Origin: Blautia coccoides
GTDB lineage: Bacteria > Bacillota > Clostridia > Lachnospirales > Lachnospiraceae
NCBI RefSeq assembly: GCF_034355335.1
Contig: NZ_CP136422.1
Span: 1,739,001 to 1,803,000, forward strand
Length of the DNA stretch: 64,000 nucleotides
Direction of reading: 5' to 3'
The translations under genes and the position numbers were made by a program. Shown one piece after another: positions 36,224-44,082 of the stretch; the first letter of the stretch is position 1; every line of letters starts with the position of its first letter. The notes under the pieces were generated by a model. It was not told the origin of the DNA and did not search any database. It worked only from the letters and a program-made list of their open reading frames with translations.

Positions 36224-37558
36224 ATGAAAATAGAAGTTCCTAAGAGAGTAAAAGAGATAATAGAAACCTTGCAGGAACATGGATATGATGCTTATGCGGT
36301 AGGAGGCTGTGTTCGTGACAGCCTCCTCCATTCGTCTCCGGCGGACTGGGATATTACCACATCAGCCAAACCCATGGAAGTCAAGGCGCTGTTTCGTCGC
36401 ACGGTGGATACAGGGCTTGTTCACGGAACCGTGACGGTCATGCTGGGCGGGGAAGGATTTGAGGTGACCACATACCGTATTGACGGGGAATATGAGGACA
36501 GCCGTCATCCAAAAGAGGTGGTCTTTACAGGAGAACTGAGGGAAGATCTCCGCCGTCGGGATTTTACCATCAATGCCATGGCCTACAATGACAGAGAAGG
36601 GCTGGTGGACGCTTTCGGCGGGATCAGGGATTTGGAAAAGGGGATCATCTGCTGTGTAGGTGACCCTTATGAGCGCTTTACGGAAGATGCGCTGCGCATC
36701 CTGCGCGCAGTCCGTTTTGCGGCCCAGTTGGGATTTTCCATAGAGGAGCAGACAAAAAAGGCAGCCCGGGAGCTTGCCCCTTCACTTGCAAAAATCAGTG
36801 CGGAGCGTATTGCGTCAGAGCTGACAAAGCTTCTGGTATCAAAAAATCCTTATCTGTTGAAAACAGCCTGGGAGACGGGCATCACTGCTGTTGTCCTTCC
36901 GGAATTTGATGCTATGATGGAAACTCCGCAGAATACCCCCCATCATTATCTGAACGTGGGTGAACACACGCTGAAAAGCCTGGAGTATGTGGATGCAGAT
37001 AAAGTTCTGCGATTTACCATGCTCCTTCACGACACCGGAAAGCCGGCCTCCAAAACTGCGGATGAGAATGGCAGAGACCATTTTAAGGGGCATAGTCTGG
37101 GCAGTGAGAGAATTGCCAAGAATGTGCTGAGAAGGCTGAAGCTTGACAATGACACCATTGACAAGGTGACAAAGCTGGTTTACTGGCATGATTACCGGCC
37201 GGAACCGAATCCCAAAGCAGTGCGCAGAGCGCTGAATAAGGTGGGCGTGGAGTTGTTTCCTCTGCTTTTAAAAGTGCAGTATGCGGACAGTATGGCGCAG
37301 AGTGAGTACCAAAGAGAGGAAAAGCTGGAGCGCATCCGGAAGGTGGAGGAGATTTACCGGGATGTGCTGGAGAAGAAAGAGTGCGTTTCGGTAAAGATGC
37401 TGGCTGTCAACGGAAGGGATTTGATCGCAGCGGGTATGAAACCGGGTCCGGAAATGGGAGAGATGCTGGAGAGGCTGCTGCAGGTGGTGCTGGAGGAGCC
37501 GGATAGGAATGATAGGGGGGAATTGATGAAAATTGTGAGGGAGGAATTGCAAGGTTAG
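36224..37558 (+). CDS. cca: CCA tRNA nucleotidyltransferase
   Basis: Adds or repairs the 3' CCA of tRNAs. The nucleotidyltransferase head has VGGCVRDSLL and the DWDITTSA carboxylates, RRRDFTINAMAY and ERFTEDALRILRAVRFAAQ. An HD-type domain follows (LLHDTGKP...HSLGSE). It is 444 aa. ATG 36224 lies two bases after the proS stop with a GGGGG-type site; a longer in-frame extension from 36089 inside proS is rejected. Confidence 0.95.
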   Translation: MKIEVPKRVKEIIETLQEHGYDAYAVGGCVRDSLLHSSPADWDITTSAKPMEVKALFRRTVDTGLVHGTVTVMLGGEGFEVTTYRIDGEYEDSRHPKEVVFTGELREDLRRRDFTINAMAYNDREGLVDAFGGIRDLEKGIICCVGDPYERFTEDALRILRAVRFAAQLGFSIEEQTKKAARELAPSLAKISAERIASELTKLLVSKNPYLLKTAWETGITAVVLPEFDAMMETPQNTPHHYLNVGEHTLKSLEYVDADKVLRFTMLLHDTGKPASKTADENGRDHFKGHSLGSERIAKNVLRRLKLDNDTIDKVTKLVYWHDYRPEPNPKAVRRALNKVGVELFPLLLKVQYADSMAQSEYQREEKLERIRKVEEIYRDVLEKKECVSVKMLAVNGRDLIAAGMKPGPEMGEMLERLLQVVLEEPDRNDRGELMKIVREELQG

Positions 37559-37590
37559 GAGACTGGATTGTAAGTTTATGGCTCACGGAC

Positions 37591-37806
37591 GTCCGAACAT
37601 GCGGTGCAGTATGAGAGGGCGGGCCAGGGATACAGTCTGGCTCCTGGCTGCGCTCCCCTCAGCTAACTTGCTCCCAGTTGTTAAATTCGTCAGCAATGGC
37701 TTCCTCATTAATCAACTGGGGCAAGTGGATCTTCGGCTCGCTCCGCAGAACACTCGCCAGTCTGTATCCCTGGCCCGCCCTCTCATACTGCACCGCATGT
37801 TCGGAC
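37591..37806 (+). repeat. Fold-back repeat, copy 1: conserved core between locus-specific inverted arms
   Basis: Arms 37591-37635 and 37762-37806 are perfect 45-bp inverted repeats. They enclose a core (37638-37758, 121 bp) that recurs inverted at 38946-39066 with seven differences. The arm sequence does not resemble the arms of copy 2. The core contains its own CCAGTTG/CAACTGG inverted repeat. A frame of 108 codons runs through the element (37578-37904). Confidence 0.85.
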
Positions 37807-37904
37807 TGACGGTGGAAGACGTGTGGGAAATGATGAAAGAGAGCCCTCACGGTGAGCGATATATGGAAAAGTTGTTGAGTGTTGAGATTTTTGGAATTGT
37901 GTAG
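37797..37904 (+). CDS. Possible 35-aa peptide or gene tail
   Basis: From the right arm an open frame reads MFGLTVEDVWEMMKES, then HGERYMEKLLSVEIFGIV. It looks like coding sequence, but there is no ribosome site and the ATG lies inside the repeat arm. It is perhaps the 3' end of a gene cut by the repeat. Function unknown. Confidence 0.25.
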   Translation: MFGLTVEDVWEMMKESPHGERYMEKLLSVEIFGIV

Positions 37905-37914
37905 GTGATTCTGA

Positions 37915-38745
37915 ATGAAAGATTTACTTCGATTGACGGATTTTGATTCCAGGGAGGTTTATCATATTTTTCGTATTGCGGATGGAATTTGTCAAGGAAA
38001 TTATAAGGGGATTTTAAAAGGAAAAAGTGTGGTCCTGTTTTTTCCGGAGTCAAGTATTAGAACAAGGGTTACTTTTGAAAAAGGAATATACTTGTTGCAC
38101 GGACAGTCCATTTTGTTTCCGAATGAAAGTCTTGATAAGAAGGAAGATTTGAAAGATGTATGTGGCTACCTGAATAATTGGGCAGATGTAATTATTGCCA
38201 GACATAAGGATATTCATATCCTAGAACAACTTGCTGCCTATTCAAAAGTTCCGGTTATAAATGCTATGACGGACTTTGATCATCCTTGTGAAGTCATTGC
38301 CGATATGTATGCATTATCAAAGATAAGAGAAGATTTTGTGAAGGATAAGTATTTATTCTGCGGTAAATTAGGGAATATTGGTTTAGCCTGGAAGGAGGCA
38401 TCCGAAGTTATGGGATTTGAATTATCCCAATGCTGCAGTACAGGGCATGAGATGCAAGGATTACCTGTTTATAATAATATAAAAGAAGCAATTATAGGAA
38501 AAGATATTATTTGTACAGATTCTCTTCCCTCGAATTTGCTTCATGATTTTAAAAACTGCCAAGTTACACTTGAAGTAATGAAAATGGCAAATAAAGGGGC
38601 AATTTTAAACCCCTGTCCTCCATTTTACCGCGGAGAAGAAGTTTCTGAGGATGTAATAGATTCAGAATATTTTGTCGGCTATGAGTTTAAACAATATTTA
38701 CTCCAAATTCAGCAAGCTATCCTTATATATTGTTTAACCAGGTAA
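37915..38745 (+). CDS. Divergent ornithine/aspartate-carbamoyltransferase-family protein
   Basis: 276 aa against 300-340 for ornithine carbamoyltransferase. The carbamoyl-phosphate loop is present (ESSIRTRVTFE, an SxRTR motif), as is HPCEVIADM in place of the usual HPxQ. The ornithine loop DxWxSMG is replaced by TDSLPSNLLHDF, and the HCLP motif by NPCPPFYRGEE. The acceptor substrate is therefore probably not ornithine. The gene is clearly more AT-rich than its neighbours, stands alone and is bracketed by inverted fold-back repeats, all pointing to acquisition. The ribosome site (AGGTGATT) is moderate. Confidence 0.75.
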   Translation: MKDLLRLTDFDSREVYHIFRIADGICQGNYKGILKGKSVVLFFPESSIRTRVTFEKGIYLLHGQSILFPNESLDKKEDLKDVCGYLNNWADVIIARHKDIHILEQLAAYSKVPVINAMTDFDHPCEVIADMYALSKIREDFVKDKYLFCGKLGNIGLAWKEASEVMGFELSQCCSTGHEMQGLPVYNNIKEAIIGKDIICTDSLPSNLLHDFKNCQVTLEVMKMANKGAILNPCPPFYRGEEVSEDVIDSEYFVGYEFKQYLLQIQQAILIYCLTR

Positions 38746-38905
38746 ATTTCCATTTCTTAAAAATATTTTAACATCAGCATTATTTCCAACCAATGTCTAA
38801 CAGAATAAAAGAGTTCTTACCCCTGTAATATAGAGAGAACCAATTACATAACAAATTTATTTCAACAGGCAAGCCGAATACAAACAAGCAGTAAGTCAAA
38901 AGTCA

Positions 38906-39105
38906 GGAAGCAGACGGGGAGGGCATGGCAGGGGGAGCAGCGGGAGGCGAGTGTTTTGTGGAGCGAGCCGAAGATCCACCTGCCCCAGTTGATTAATGAG
39001 GAAGCCATTGCTGACGAATTTAGCAACTGGGAGCCGGTTAGCTGAGGGGAGCGGAGCCAGGAGCCACCCGCTGCTCCCCCTGCCATGCCCTCCCCGTCTG
39101 CTTCC
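38906..39105 (-). repeat. Fold-back repeat, copy 2 (inverted relative to copy 1)
   Basis: Arms 38906-38944 and 39067-39105 are perfect 39-bp inverted repeats, GC-rich and unrelated to the arms of copy 1. They flank the conserved core (38946-39066) in reverse orientation. The neighbouring 38746-38905 and 39106-39193 show no gene; the latter holds short TCCATCTGC-type direct repeats. Confidence 0.85.
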
Positions 39106-39214
39106 GTCCGCCTGCATCCATCTGCGTCCATCTGCATTCCCGCTCTTTCCAATATCACCTGCATGTCCACGCCACCTCACATATTTTTTCACCTTCTACT
39201 ACTTCCATCTCCTG

Positions 39215-39223
39215 CATAAAATA
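39215..39223 (+). promoter_or_regulatory. Possible sigma-K -10 element
   Basis: CATAAAATA fits the sigma-K -10 pattern CATAnnnTA, 32 bases before the coat-protein start. An AC lies 15 bases upstream (39198-39199). A sigma-E reading is possible but lacks a -35. Confidence 0.35.
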
Positions 39224-39254
39224 GAGAGGACACAAAGTAAAGGGGGACAAGGAA

Positions 39255-40229
39255 GTGTATGATAGGGGTCTCAGCGTACTGGCGCAATACGGTCTGGAAG
39301 CAAAATCCACATACCGCGGAAGAGGTGCACTCATCTGCGACACCCAGGCCGGTCTGGTTCAAATCCGTGAATACAATGGATCACCCAGAAAACTTGGTTA
39401 TCAGGCGAAGCTTCTGGAGATCGTAAGCACCCGGAATCAAATCAGCGTGGATTCACTCCTTCCTAATCAGGAAGGTGCATACGTCTCAACTGACAAAGAC
39501 AACATACCCTATGTGGTAAAGCGATGGTACGAAGGAAGAGAATGTGATACCCAGTCAATGAAAGACATCAAACGCAGCGTAACAGCCCTGGCAAGTCTAC
39601 ATAAAACAATGAAAATGCCGGTTCAGACACACTATGTCAAGGAGCCGCTTCTCATGGAATATGAAAGGAAAAACAGGGAGCTGCGGAAAATCCGCAAATT
39701 TGTCTGCCAGAAACGCCGGAAAAATGATTTCGAGCTTAGATATCTGGACAGCATTTCCTGCTATCTGTGGCATGCAGAGGAGGCTCAGAGGAGGCTTAAC
39801 TGCTCCGGGTATGAGGATCTGCGATGCCGGTCCCTGGAGTCAGGGGATGTCTGCCATGGAGAATACAATCAGCATAACGTGCTGATATTGGCCCAGAATA
39901 CGGCGGTCATTAATTTTGACCGATGGCATTATGATATCCAGATGGAGGACCTTTACCAGTTCATGCGCAAAATATTGGAAAAGCATAACTGGGATCTGGA
40001 GATGGGGCGGCAGATGCTTCTGGCCTATCACGAAGAGAAACCCTTGAATGTGCAGGAACTGGAAAACCTGCGCATCCGTTTTGCCTATCCGGAGAAATAC
40101 TGGAAACTGGCAAACTACTACTATTCCCACAGCAAGGCATGGATTTCTGAGAAAAACCTGGAAAAACTGGAGAAACTCATAGCCCAGCATGATAATTGGA
40201 TGAACTTTGTCGAAAATATTTCGGTATAA
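39255..40229 (+). CDS. CotS-family spore coat protein
   Basis: 324 aa with the aminoglycoside-phosphotransferase-like fold of CotS/YutH coat proteins. A nucleotide-binding-type lobe leads to YVVKRWYEGREC, then the pseudo-catalytic segment VCHGEYNQHNVL and VINFDRWHYDI. The canonical HGD...N/DFD residues are altered, as is common in coat members. The start is GTG 39255, eight bases after a GGGGG-type site. Expected in the mother cell during coat assembly. Confidence 0.82.
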   Translation: MYDRGLSVLAQYGLEAKSTYRGRGALICDTQAGLVQIREYNGSPRKLGYQAKLLEIVSTRNQISVDSLLPNQEGAYVSTDKDNIPYVVKRWYEGRECDTQSMKDIKRSVTALASLHKTMKMPVQTHYVKEPLLMEYERKNRELRKIRKFVCQKRRKNDFELRYLDSISCYLWHAEEAQRRLNCSGYEDLRCRSLESGDVCHGEYNQHNVLILAQNTAVINFDRWHYDIQMEDLYQFMRKILEKHNWDLEMGRQMLLAYHEEKPLNVQELENLRIRFAYPEKYWKLANYYYSHSKAWISEKNLEKLEKLIAQHDNWMNFVENISV

Positions 40230-40377
40230 AGTTGCTGAAAACCCCTGTGCAATGTTTGAATTTTCATCAGTGATAGTGTATAATGTAATCCATAAATGTG
40301 TTGTCCGGCAGACCATAGAGGAGTTGGCGCCCGGGATGCACACTATAAATCAACGTTGCACAGGGAGGTAGTAGAAT

Positions 40378-42114
40378 ATGGACTACAAAAAGCTTTATGA
40401 GGAATGGCTCTCCAACCCGTATTTTGATGAAGAGACTAAAAAAGAGTTAGAAGCGATCAAAGATGATGAGAATGAAATAAAAGAACGCTTTTATAAAGAG
40501 CTGGAATTCGGTACCGCAGGCCTTAGAGGTGTGATCGGTGCAGGTATTAACCGCATGAACATCTACACCGTGAGAAAGACCACACAGGGTCTGGCAAATT
40601 ACATAGCAGCAGTGAACGGGCAGGCAAAAGGTGTGGCGATCGCCCACGATTCCCGCCGTATGTCCCCGGAATTTGCAAAAGAAGCGGCACTGTGCCTGGC
40701 TGCCAACGGCGTGAAAGCCTATATTTTCGATTCCCTGCGCCCCACACCGGAGCTTTCTTTTGCAGTGAGAAAGCTCGGATGCATTGCCGGGATCAATATC
40801 ACAGCCAGCCATAACCCGCCGGAATACAACGGTTATAAGGTTTACTGGGAGGATGGTGCTCAGATCACACCGCCTCATGACACAGGAATCATGGACGAGG
40901 TTAAAAAAGTCACAGACTTTGCCGCAGTGAAGACAATGGATGAGGATTCAGCAAAGGCAGCCGGCCTGTATCAGGTGATCGGTCAGGAAGTGGATGATGC
41001 CTACATGGAAGAGCTGAAAAGCCAGGTGATCCATATGGATGCCATCAAAGCTATGGCAAAAGAGTTGAAGATCGTGTACAGCCCTCTGCACGGCACAGGA
41101 AATATTCCTGCAAGACGCGTGCTGAAAGAGCTGGGATTTGAAAATGTATATGTGGTAAAAGAGCAGGAATTGCCGGATGGAGAATTCCCCACAGTCAGCT
41201 ACCCCAACCCGGAGGCAGACGAAGCCTTTGATCTGGGCTTGAAGCTTGCAAAAGAGGTGGATGCAGACCTGGTGCTGGCAACTGACCCGGATGCAGACCG
41301 TCTGGGCGTCCGCGTAAAAGACAGCAAAACAGGGGAATACCACACTCTGACAGGCAATATGTCAGGCTGCCTGCTTGCTGATTATGAGATCGGTCAGAGA
41401 AAAGAGATGAACAAGGGACTGCCGGAGGACGGAGCTATGGTATCCACCATTGTTACCACCAACATGGCAGGCGCCATTGCCAGACATTACGGTATCCGTT
41501 TCATCGAAGTGCTCACAGGATTCAAATACATAGGCCAGCAGATACTGGGATTCGAGACATCAGGAAAAGGCACCTATCTGTTCGGATTTGAGGAGAGCTA
41601 CGGCTGCCTCATCGGTACCCACGCAAGAGATAAGGACGCCATTGTGGCAACTATGGCGCTGTGTGAGGCTGCCGCATACTACAAGACAAAAAACATGACA
41701 CTGTGGGATGCCATGATCGCCATGTATGACAAATACGGTTATTATAAAGATGATATCCAGTCCATCACCCTGAAGGGAATTGAAGGCCTGGAGAAGATCC
41801 AGACCATACTGGAGAACCTGAGAAAGAACCCTCCATCCGTGATCGGTGATTACCAGGTGACCTCTGCAAGAGATTACAAGGCAGATACAGTCATCAATAT
41901 GGAGACAAAAGAGGTAAAAGCAACCGGACTTCCAAGCTCCAATGTGCTTTACTATGACCTGACAGACGATGCATGGGTATGCGTACGTCCGTCCGGCACG
42001 GAACCTAAGATCAAATTATATTACGGGATCAAGGGGACATCCCTGGCAGATGCAGATGAGAAATCCGCTGCACTGGGACAGGCTGTAAAGGAATTAATAG
42101 ATAAAATGATGTAA
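40378..42114 (+). CDS. Phosphoglucomutase / phosphomannomutase
   Basis: Alpha-D-phosphohexomutase, 578 aa, PgcA-like. All four domain motifs are present: GTAGLRGVIG, the phosphoserine loop TASHNPPEYNGYK, the metal loop DPDADRLGV, the sugar loop FEESYG and the phosphate loop RPSGTEPKIK. It supplies glucose-1-P for glycans and envelope. RBS GGGAGG. Confidence 0.94.
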   Translation: MDYKKLYEEWLSNPYFDEETKKELEAIKDDENEIKERFYKELEFGTAGLRGVIGAGINRMNIYTVRKTTQGLANYIAAVNGQAKGVAIAHDSRRMSPEFAKEAALCLAANGVKAYIFDSLRPTPELSFAVRKLGCIAGINITASHNPPEYNGYKVYWEDGAQITPPHDTGIMDEVKKVTDFAAVKTMDEDSAKAAGLYQVIGQEVDDAYMEELKSQVIHMDAIKAMAKELKIVYSPLHGTGNIPARRVLKELGFENVYVVKEQELPDGEFPTVSYPNPEADEAFDLGLKLAKEVDADLVLATDPDADRLGVRVKDSKTGEYHTLTGNMSGCLLADYEIGQRKEMNKGLPEDGAMVSTIVTTNMAGAIARHYGIRFIEVLTGFKYIGQQILGFETSGKGTYLFGFEESYGCLIGTHARDKDAIVATMALCEAAAYYKTKNMTLWDAMIAMYDKYGYYKDDIQSITLKGIEGLEKIQTILENLRKNPPSVIGDYQVTSARDYKADTVINMETKEVKATGLPSSNVLYYDLTDDAWVCVRPSGTEPKIKLYYGIKGTSLADADEKSAALGQAVKELIDKMM

Positions 42115-42170
42115 AAATGGGTATTTGCCCGAAGATTCAAAAAAATTCTCTGTAAGCATCATGTATGTGC

Positions 42171-42237
42171 TTGACAAACACTGGGAAAAAAGGTATAAAT
42201 AACAGTAGGCTTTTACCGGGTAAGTGGTAAAAAGCCT
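42171..42237 (+). promoter_or_regulatory. hup promoter and leader hairpin
   Basis: TTGACA (42171-42176), a 17-bp spacer and TATAAA (42194-42199). The leader forms AGGCTTTTACC (42207-42217)/GGTAAAAAGCCT (42226-42237), with one bulge. Confidence 0.75.
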
Positions 42238-42295
42238 TATGAGACTATGAAACTTATTGAGAAATAAGGGAGAATTCATTTAGGAGGAAATACTC

Positions 42296-42571
42296 ATGAA
42301 CAGAACAGAATTAGTTGCAGCTATGGCTGAAGCAACAGAATTATCCAAAAAAGACGCAGAGGCAGCTTTAAAAGCATTTATCGATGTTGTAACTGCTGAG
42401 ATGAAGAAAGGTGAAAAAGTTCAGTTAGTCGGTTTTGGTACATTTGAAGTATCTGAGAGAGCTGCAAGAGAGGGAAGAAATCCTCAGACTGGCGAGACTA
42501 TGACCATCGCAGCTTCCAAATCTCCGAAATTCAAAGCAGGCAAAGCTTTAAAAGACGCTGTGAACGAATAA
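42296..42571 (+). CDS. hup: DNA-binding protein HU
   Basis: 91-aa nucleoid protein. The HU signature is [20 protein letters not shown], in the DNA-binding arm, with a C-terminal [21 protein letters not shown] and a strong promoter. First gene of the cluster hup-rqcP-yabP-yabQ-divIC. Confidence 0.97.
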   Translation: MNRTELVAAMAEATELSKKDAEAALKAFIDVVTAEMKKGEKVQLVGFGTFEVSERAAREGRNPQTGETMTIAASKSPKFKAGKALKDAVNE

Positions 42572-42576
42572 GAAAA

Positions 42577-42816
42577 ATGAGACTTGACAAGTATTTAAAG
42601 GTATCCCGCCTGATAAAGCGCAGAACCGTTGCAAATGAGGCCTGTGATGCAGGACGTGTCCTGATCAATGACAAGCCTGCCAAGGCATCTGCACAGGTAA
42701 AGGCCGGTGATATCCTGGAGATTCAGTTCGGCAGCAAGAATGTGCGTGTGGAAGTGCTTGACGTACAGGAGACTGTGAAAAAAGAGGCGGCCAGCGAGTT
42801 GTTCCGTTATCTTTAA
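42577..42816 (+). CDS. S4-domain RNA-binding protein, RqcP/YabO type
   Basis: 79 aa, essentially one S4 domain: RLDKYLKVSRLIKRRTVANEAC, then GRVLINDKPAKASAQVKAGD. RqcP-type proteins (Hsp15 relatives) act on stalled 50S subunits in ribosome quality control. The position between hup and yabP is the same as yabO in Bacillus. It starts five bases after the hup stop, with only a weak ribosome site, so it is probably translationally coupled. Confidence 0.9.
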   Translation: MRLDKYLKVSRLIKRRTVANEACDAGRVLINDKPAKASAQVKAGDILEIQFGSKNVRVEVLDVQETVKKEAASELFRYL

Positions 42817-42872
42817 AGCGGCCGGAATTTGCTGTGTGATCCTGTGCTTTTACAGAATGTGAATTGAAATCG

Positions 42873-42901
42873 GTATATTGTTTTTGAACCCCCCATATAA
42901 T
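42873..42901 (+). promoter_or_regulatory. Sigma-E-type promoter of yabP
   Basis: GTATATT (42873-42879; consensus KMATATT), a 14-bp spacer and CATATAAT (42894-42901; consensus CATACAnT). yabP and yabQ belong to the sigma-E regulon in Bacillus. Confidence 0.6.
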
Positions 42902-42924
42902 CTTTTAAGAGAGATATATGGGGG
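42890..42924 (+). promoter_or_regulatory. Hairpin that would mask the yabP ribosome site
   Basis: Perfect 10-bp inverted repeat CCCCCATATA (42890-42899)/TATATGGGGG (42915-42924) with a 15-nt loop. The 3' arm is the GGGGG ribosome site of yabP. The 5' arm overlaps the sigma-E -10, so it is absent from the transcript begun there. Confidence 0.6.
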
Positions 42925-42934
42925 ATTTGCTATT

Positions 42935-43222
42935 TTGGAAGAGAAGCAGGTGAAGACCGCACATAAGCTGCAGATGACTGACAGAGAGACGGGAAGCATA
43001 ACCGGAGTGAAGGATGTGGTCGCTTTTGATGATGGAGAAATCAGTCTGATTACCAGCGCCGGCATGCTGACTATAAAAGGGTCTGAGCTTCATGTGACCC
43101 GCCTTGATCTGGATAAACAGGAGGTGGACATTGCAGGCCAGGTGGACAGTCTTGTCTACAGCCAGGGGACGGTTCTTAAGTCCAAGGGCGGAGACGGCAT
43201 GCTGAAGAGGCTTTTTAAGTAA
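42935..43222 (+). CDS. yabP: Spore cortex protein YabP
   Basis: 95 aa. The core (KLQMTDRETGSITGVKDVVAFDD...GMLTIKGSELHVTRLDLDKQEV) is the YabP/YqfC fold, needed for spore cortex in Bacillus. The start is TTG 42935, nine bases after GGGGG. The in-frame extension to 42878 would begin within the promoter and is rejected. Confidence 0.88.
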   Translation: MEEKQVKTAHKLQMTDRETGSITGVKDVVAFDDGEISLITSAGMLTIKGSELHVTRLDLDKQEVDIAGQVDSLVYSQGTVLKSKGGDGMLKRLFK

Positions 43223-43223
43223 T

Positions 43224-43712
43224 ATGAGCGGATATATGCAGCAGGAGCTGCTGTTTTTCTGCAGGACCTTTCTGGCCGGAGTCCTGCTTGCGGCAGCTTA
43301 CGATATACTCCGTATTTTCCGGAATGTCATATCCCACAACGATTTTTTTGTAAGCCTAGAAGACCTGCTATACTGGTGTGCAGCAGGCGTTTTTCTTTTC
43401 TCCGTCATATATCTTGAGAATGACGGGATCATAAGGGTATATGCTCTTGCAGGGATATGCCTGGGCGCGCTGATCTATCATTGGGGCTTGAGTGGTTTTC
43501 TGGTTAAGTATCTTTCGCTTTTTTTGTCAAAGATTAAGTGTTTATTAAAAATACCGCTGAAACCACTGTACTATCTAAGAAAAAGGTTGAAATTTTGGCT
43601 GTCAGGGGTTAAAATTTCCTTATCTAAACAAAAGTCGATACGAAAAGTCAGGAAGAATCAGAATGAGAAGAAAAAAGAAAAAAAGCCTGCAAAACAAGAT
43701 CGCCATGGTTAG
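43224..43712 (+). CDS. yabQ: Spore cortex biosynthesis protein YabQ
   Basis: 162-aa membrane protein. The N-terminal half has several helices (LLFFCRTFLAGVLLAAAYDILRIF is the family start) and the C-terminal half is basic. It follows the yabP stop by one base. Its end overlaps divIC by 50 bp. Confidence 0.88.
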   Translation: MSGYMQQELLFFCRTFLAGVLLAAAYDILRIFRNVISHNDFFVSLEDLLYWCAAGVFLFSVIYLENDGIIRVYALAGICLGALIYHWGLSGFLVKYLSLFLSKIKCLLKIPLKPLYYLRKRLKFWLSGVKISLSKQKSIRKVRKNQNEKKKEKKPAKQDRHG

Positions 43713-43962
43713 CGTGACGTTTGTTGTAGGTGTTTTATTTATAGGTTTGATGGCAGAAAGCAGCAGATTAAAAGGAAAAGTAGCAGAGTACGAGACGAAA
43801 AAGAGCGAAGTCAGTGCCAAAATAGAAGACGAGGAAGCACGGACAAAAGAAATTGATGAGCTGAAAAAGTACATGCAGACAGATGAATACGCCAAGGAAG
43901 TGGCGAGAGATAAGCTGGGACTTGTGGAAGGGAATCAGATTATCTTTAAAGAGGAAGAATAA
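43663..43962 (+). CDS. divIC: Septum formation initiator DivIC/FtsB family
   Basis: 99-aa bitopic division protein. A basic N-terminus, one membrane helix (about residues 12-31), a coiled coil (SRLKGKVAEYETKKSEVSAKI) and the end motif YAKEVARDKLGLVEGNQIIF are all present. Expected to pair with an FtsL-type partner. It overlaps yabQ. Confidence 0.9.
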   Translation: MRRKKKKSLQNKIAMVSVTFVVGVLFIGLMAESSRLKGKVAEYETKKSEVSAKIEDEEARTKEIDELKKYMQTDEYAKEVARDKLGLVEGNQIIFKEEE

Positions 43963-43971
43963 GGAACGGAT

Positions 43972-44039
43972 TTTGTCTAAAAGTTTTTCGCTTTTGCAGC
44001 GTGTTTTTGACAAAGATTGAAGCCAAAAGCATCTATAAT
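43972..44039 (+). promoter_or_regulatory. spoIIE promoter with long spacer and Spo0A-box-like sites
   Basis: TTGACA (44007-44012), a 21-bp spacer and TATAAT (44034-44039). Reverse-strand TTTGTCAAAAA (44014-44004) covers the -35 and is an exact TTTGTCRAA box. A second copy TTTGTCTAA lies at 43972-43980. Bacillus spoIIE likewise uses a Spo0A-activated sigma-A promoter with a 21-bp spacer. Confidence 0.7.
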
Positions 44040-44082
44040 ACACCTTTGATAGCGATTGCTTATTCAGGGGAGGTAATACCAG

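Noticed and set aside
38896..39192. 98-codon minus-strand frame across repeat copy 2, and the 108-codon frame across copy 1
   Set aside because: They exist because palindromic arms and core happen to be open; arm-encoded residues differ completely between copies and no ribosome site is present.
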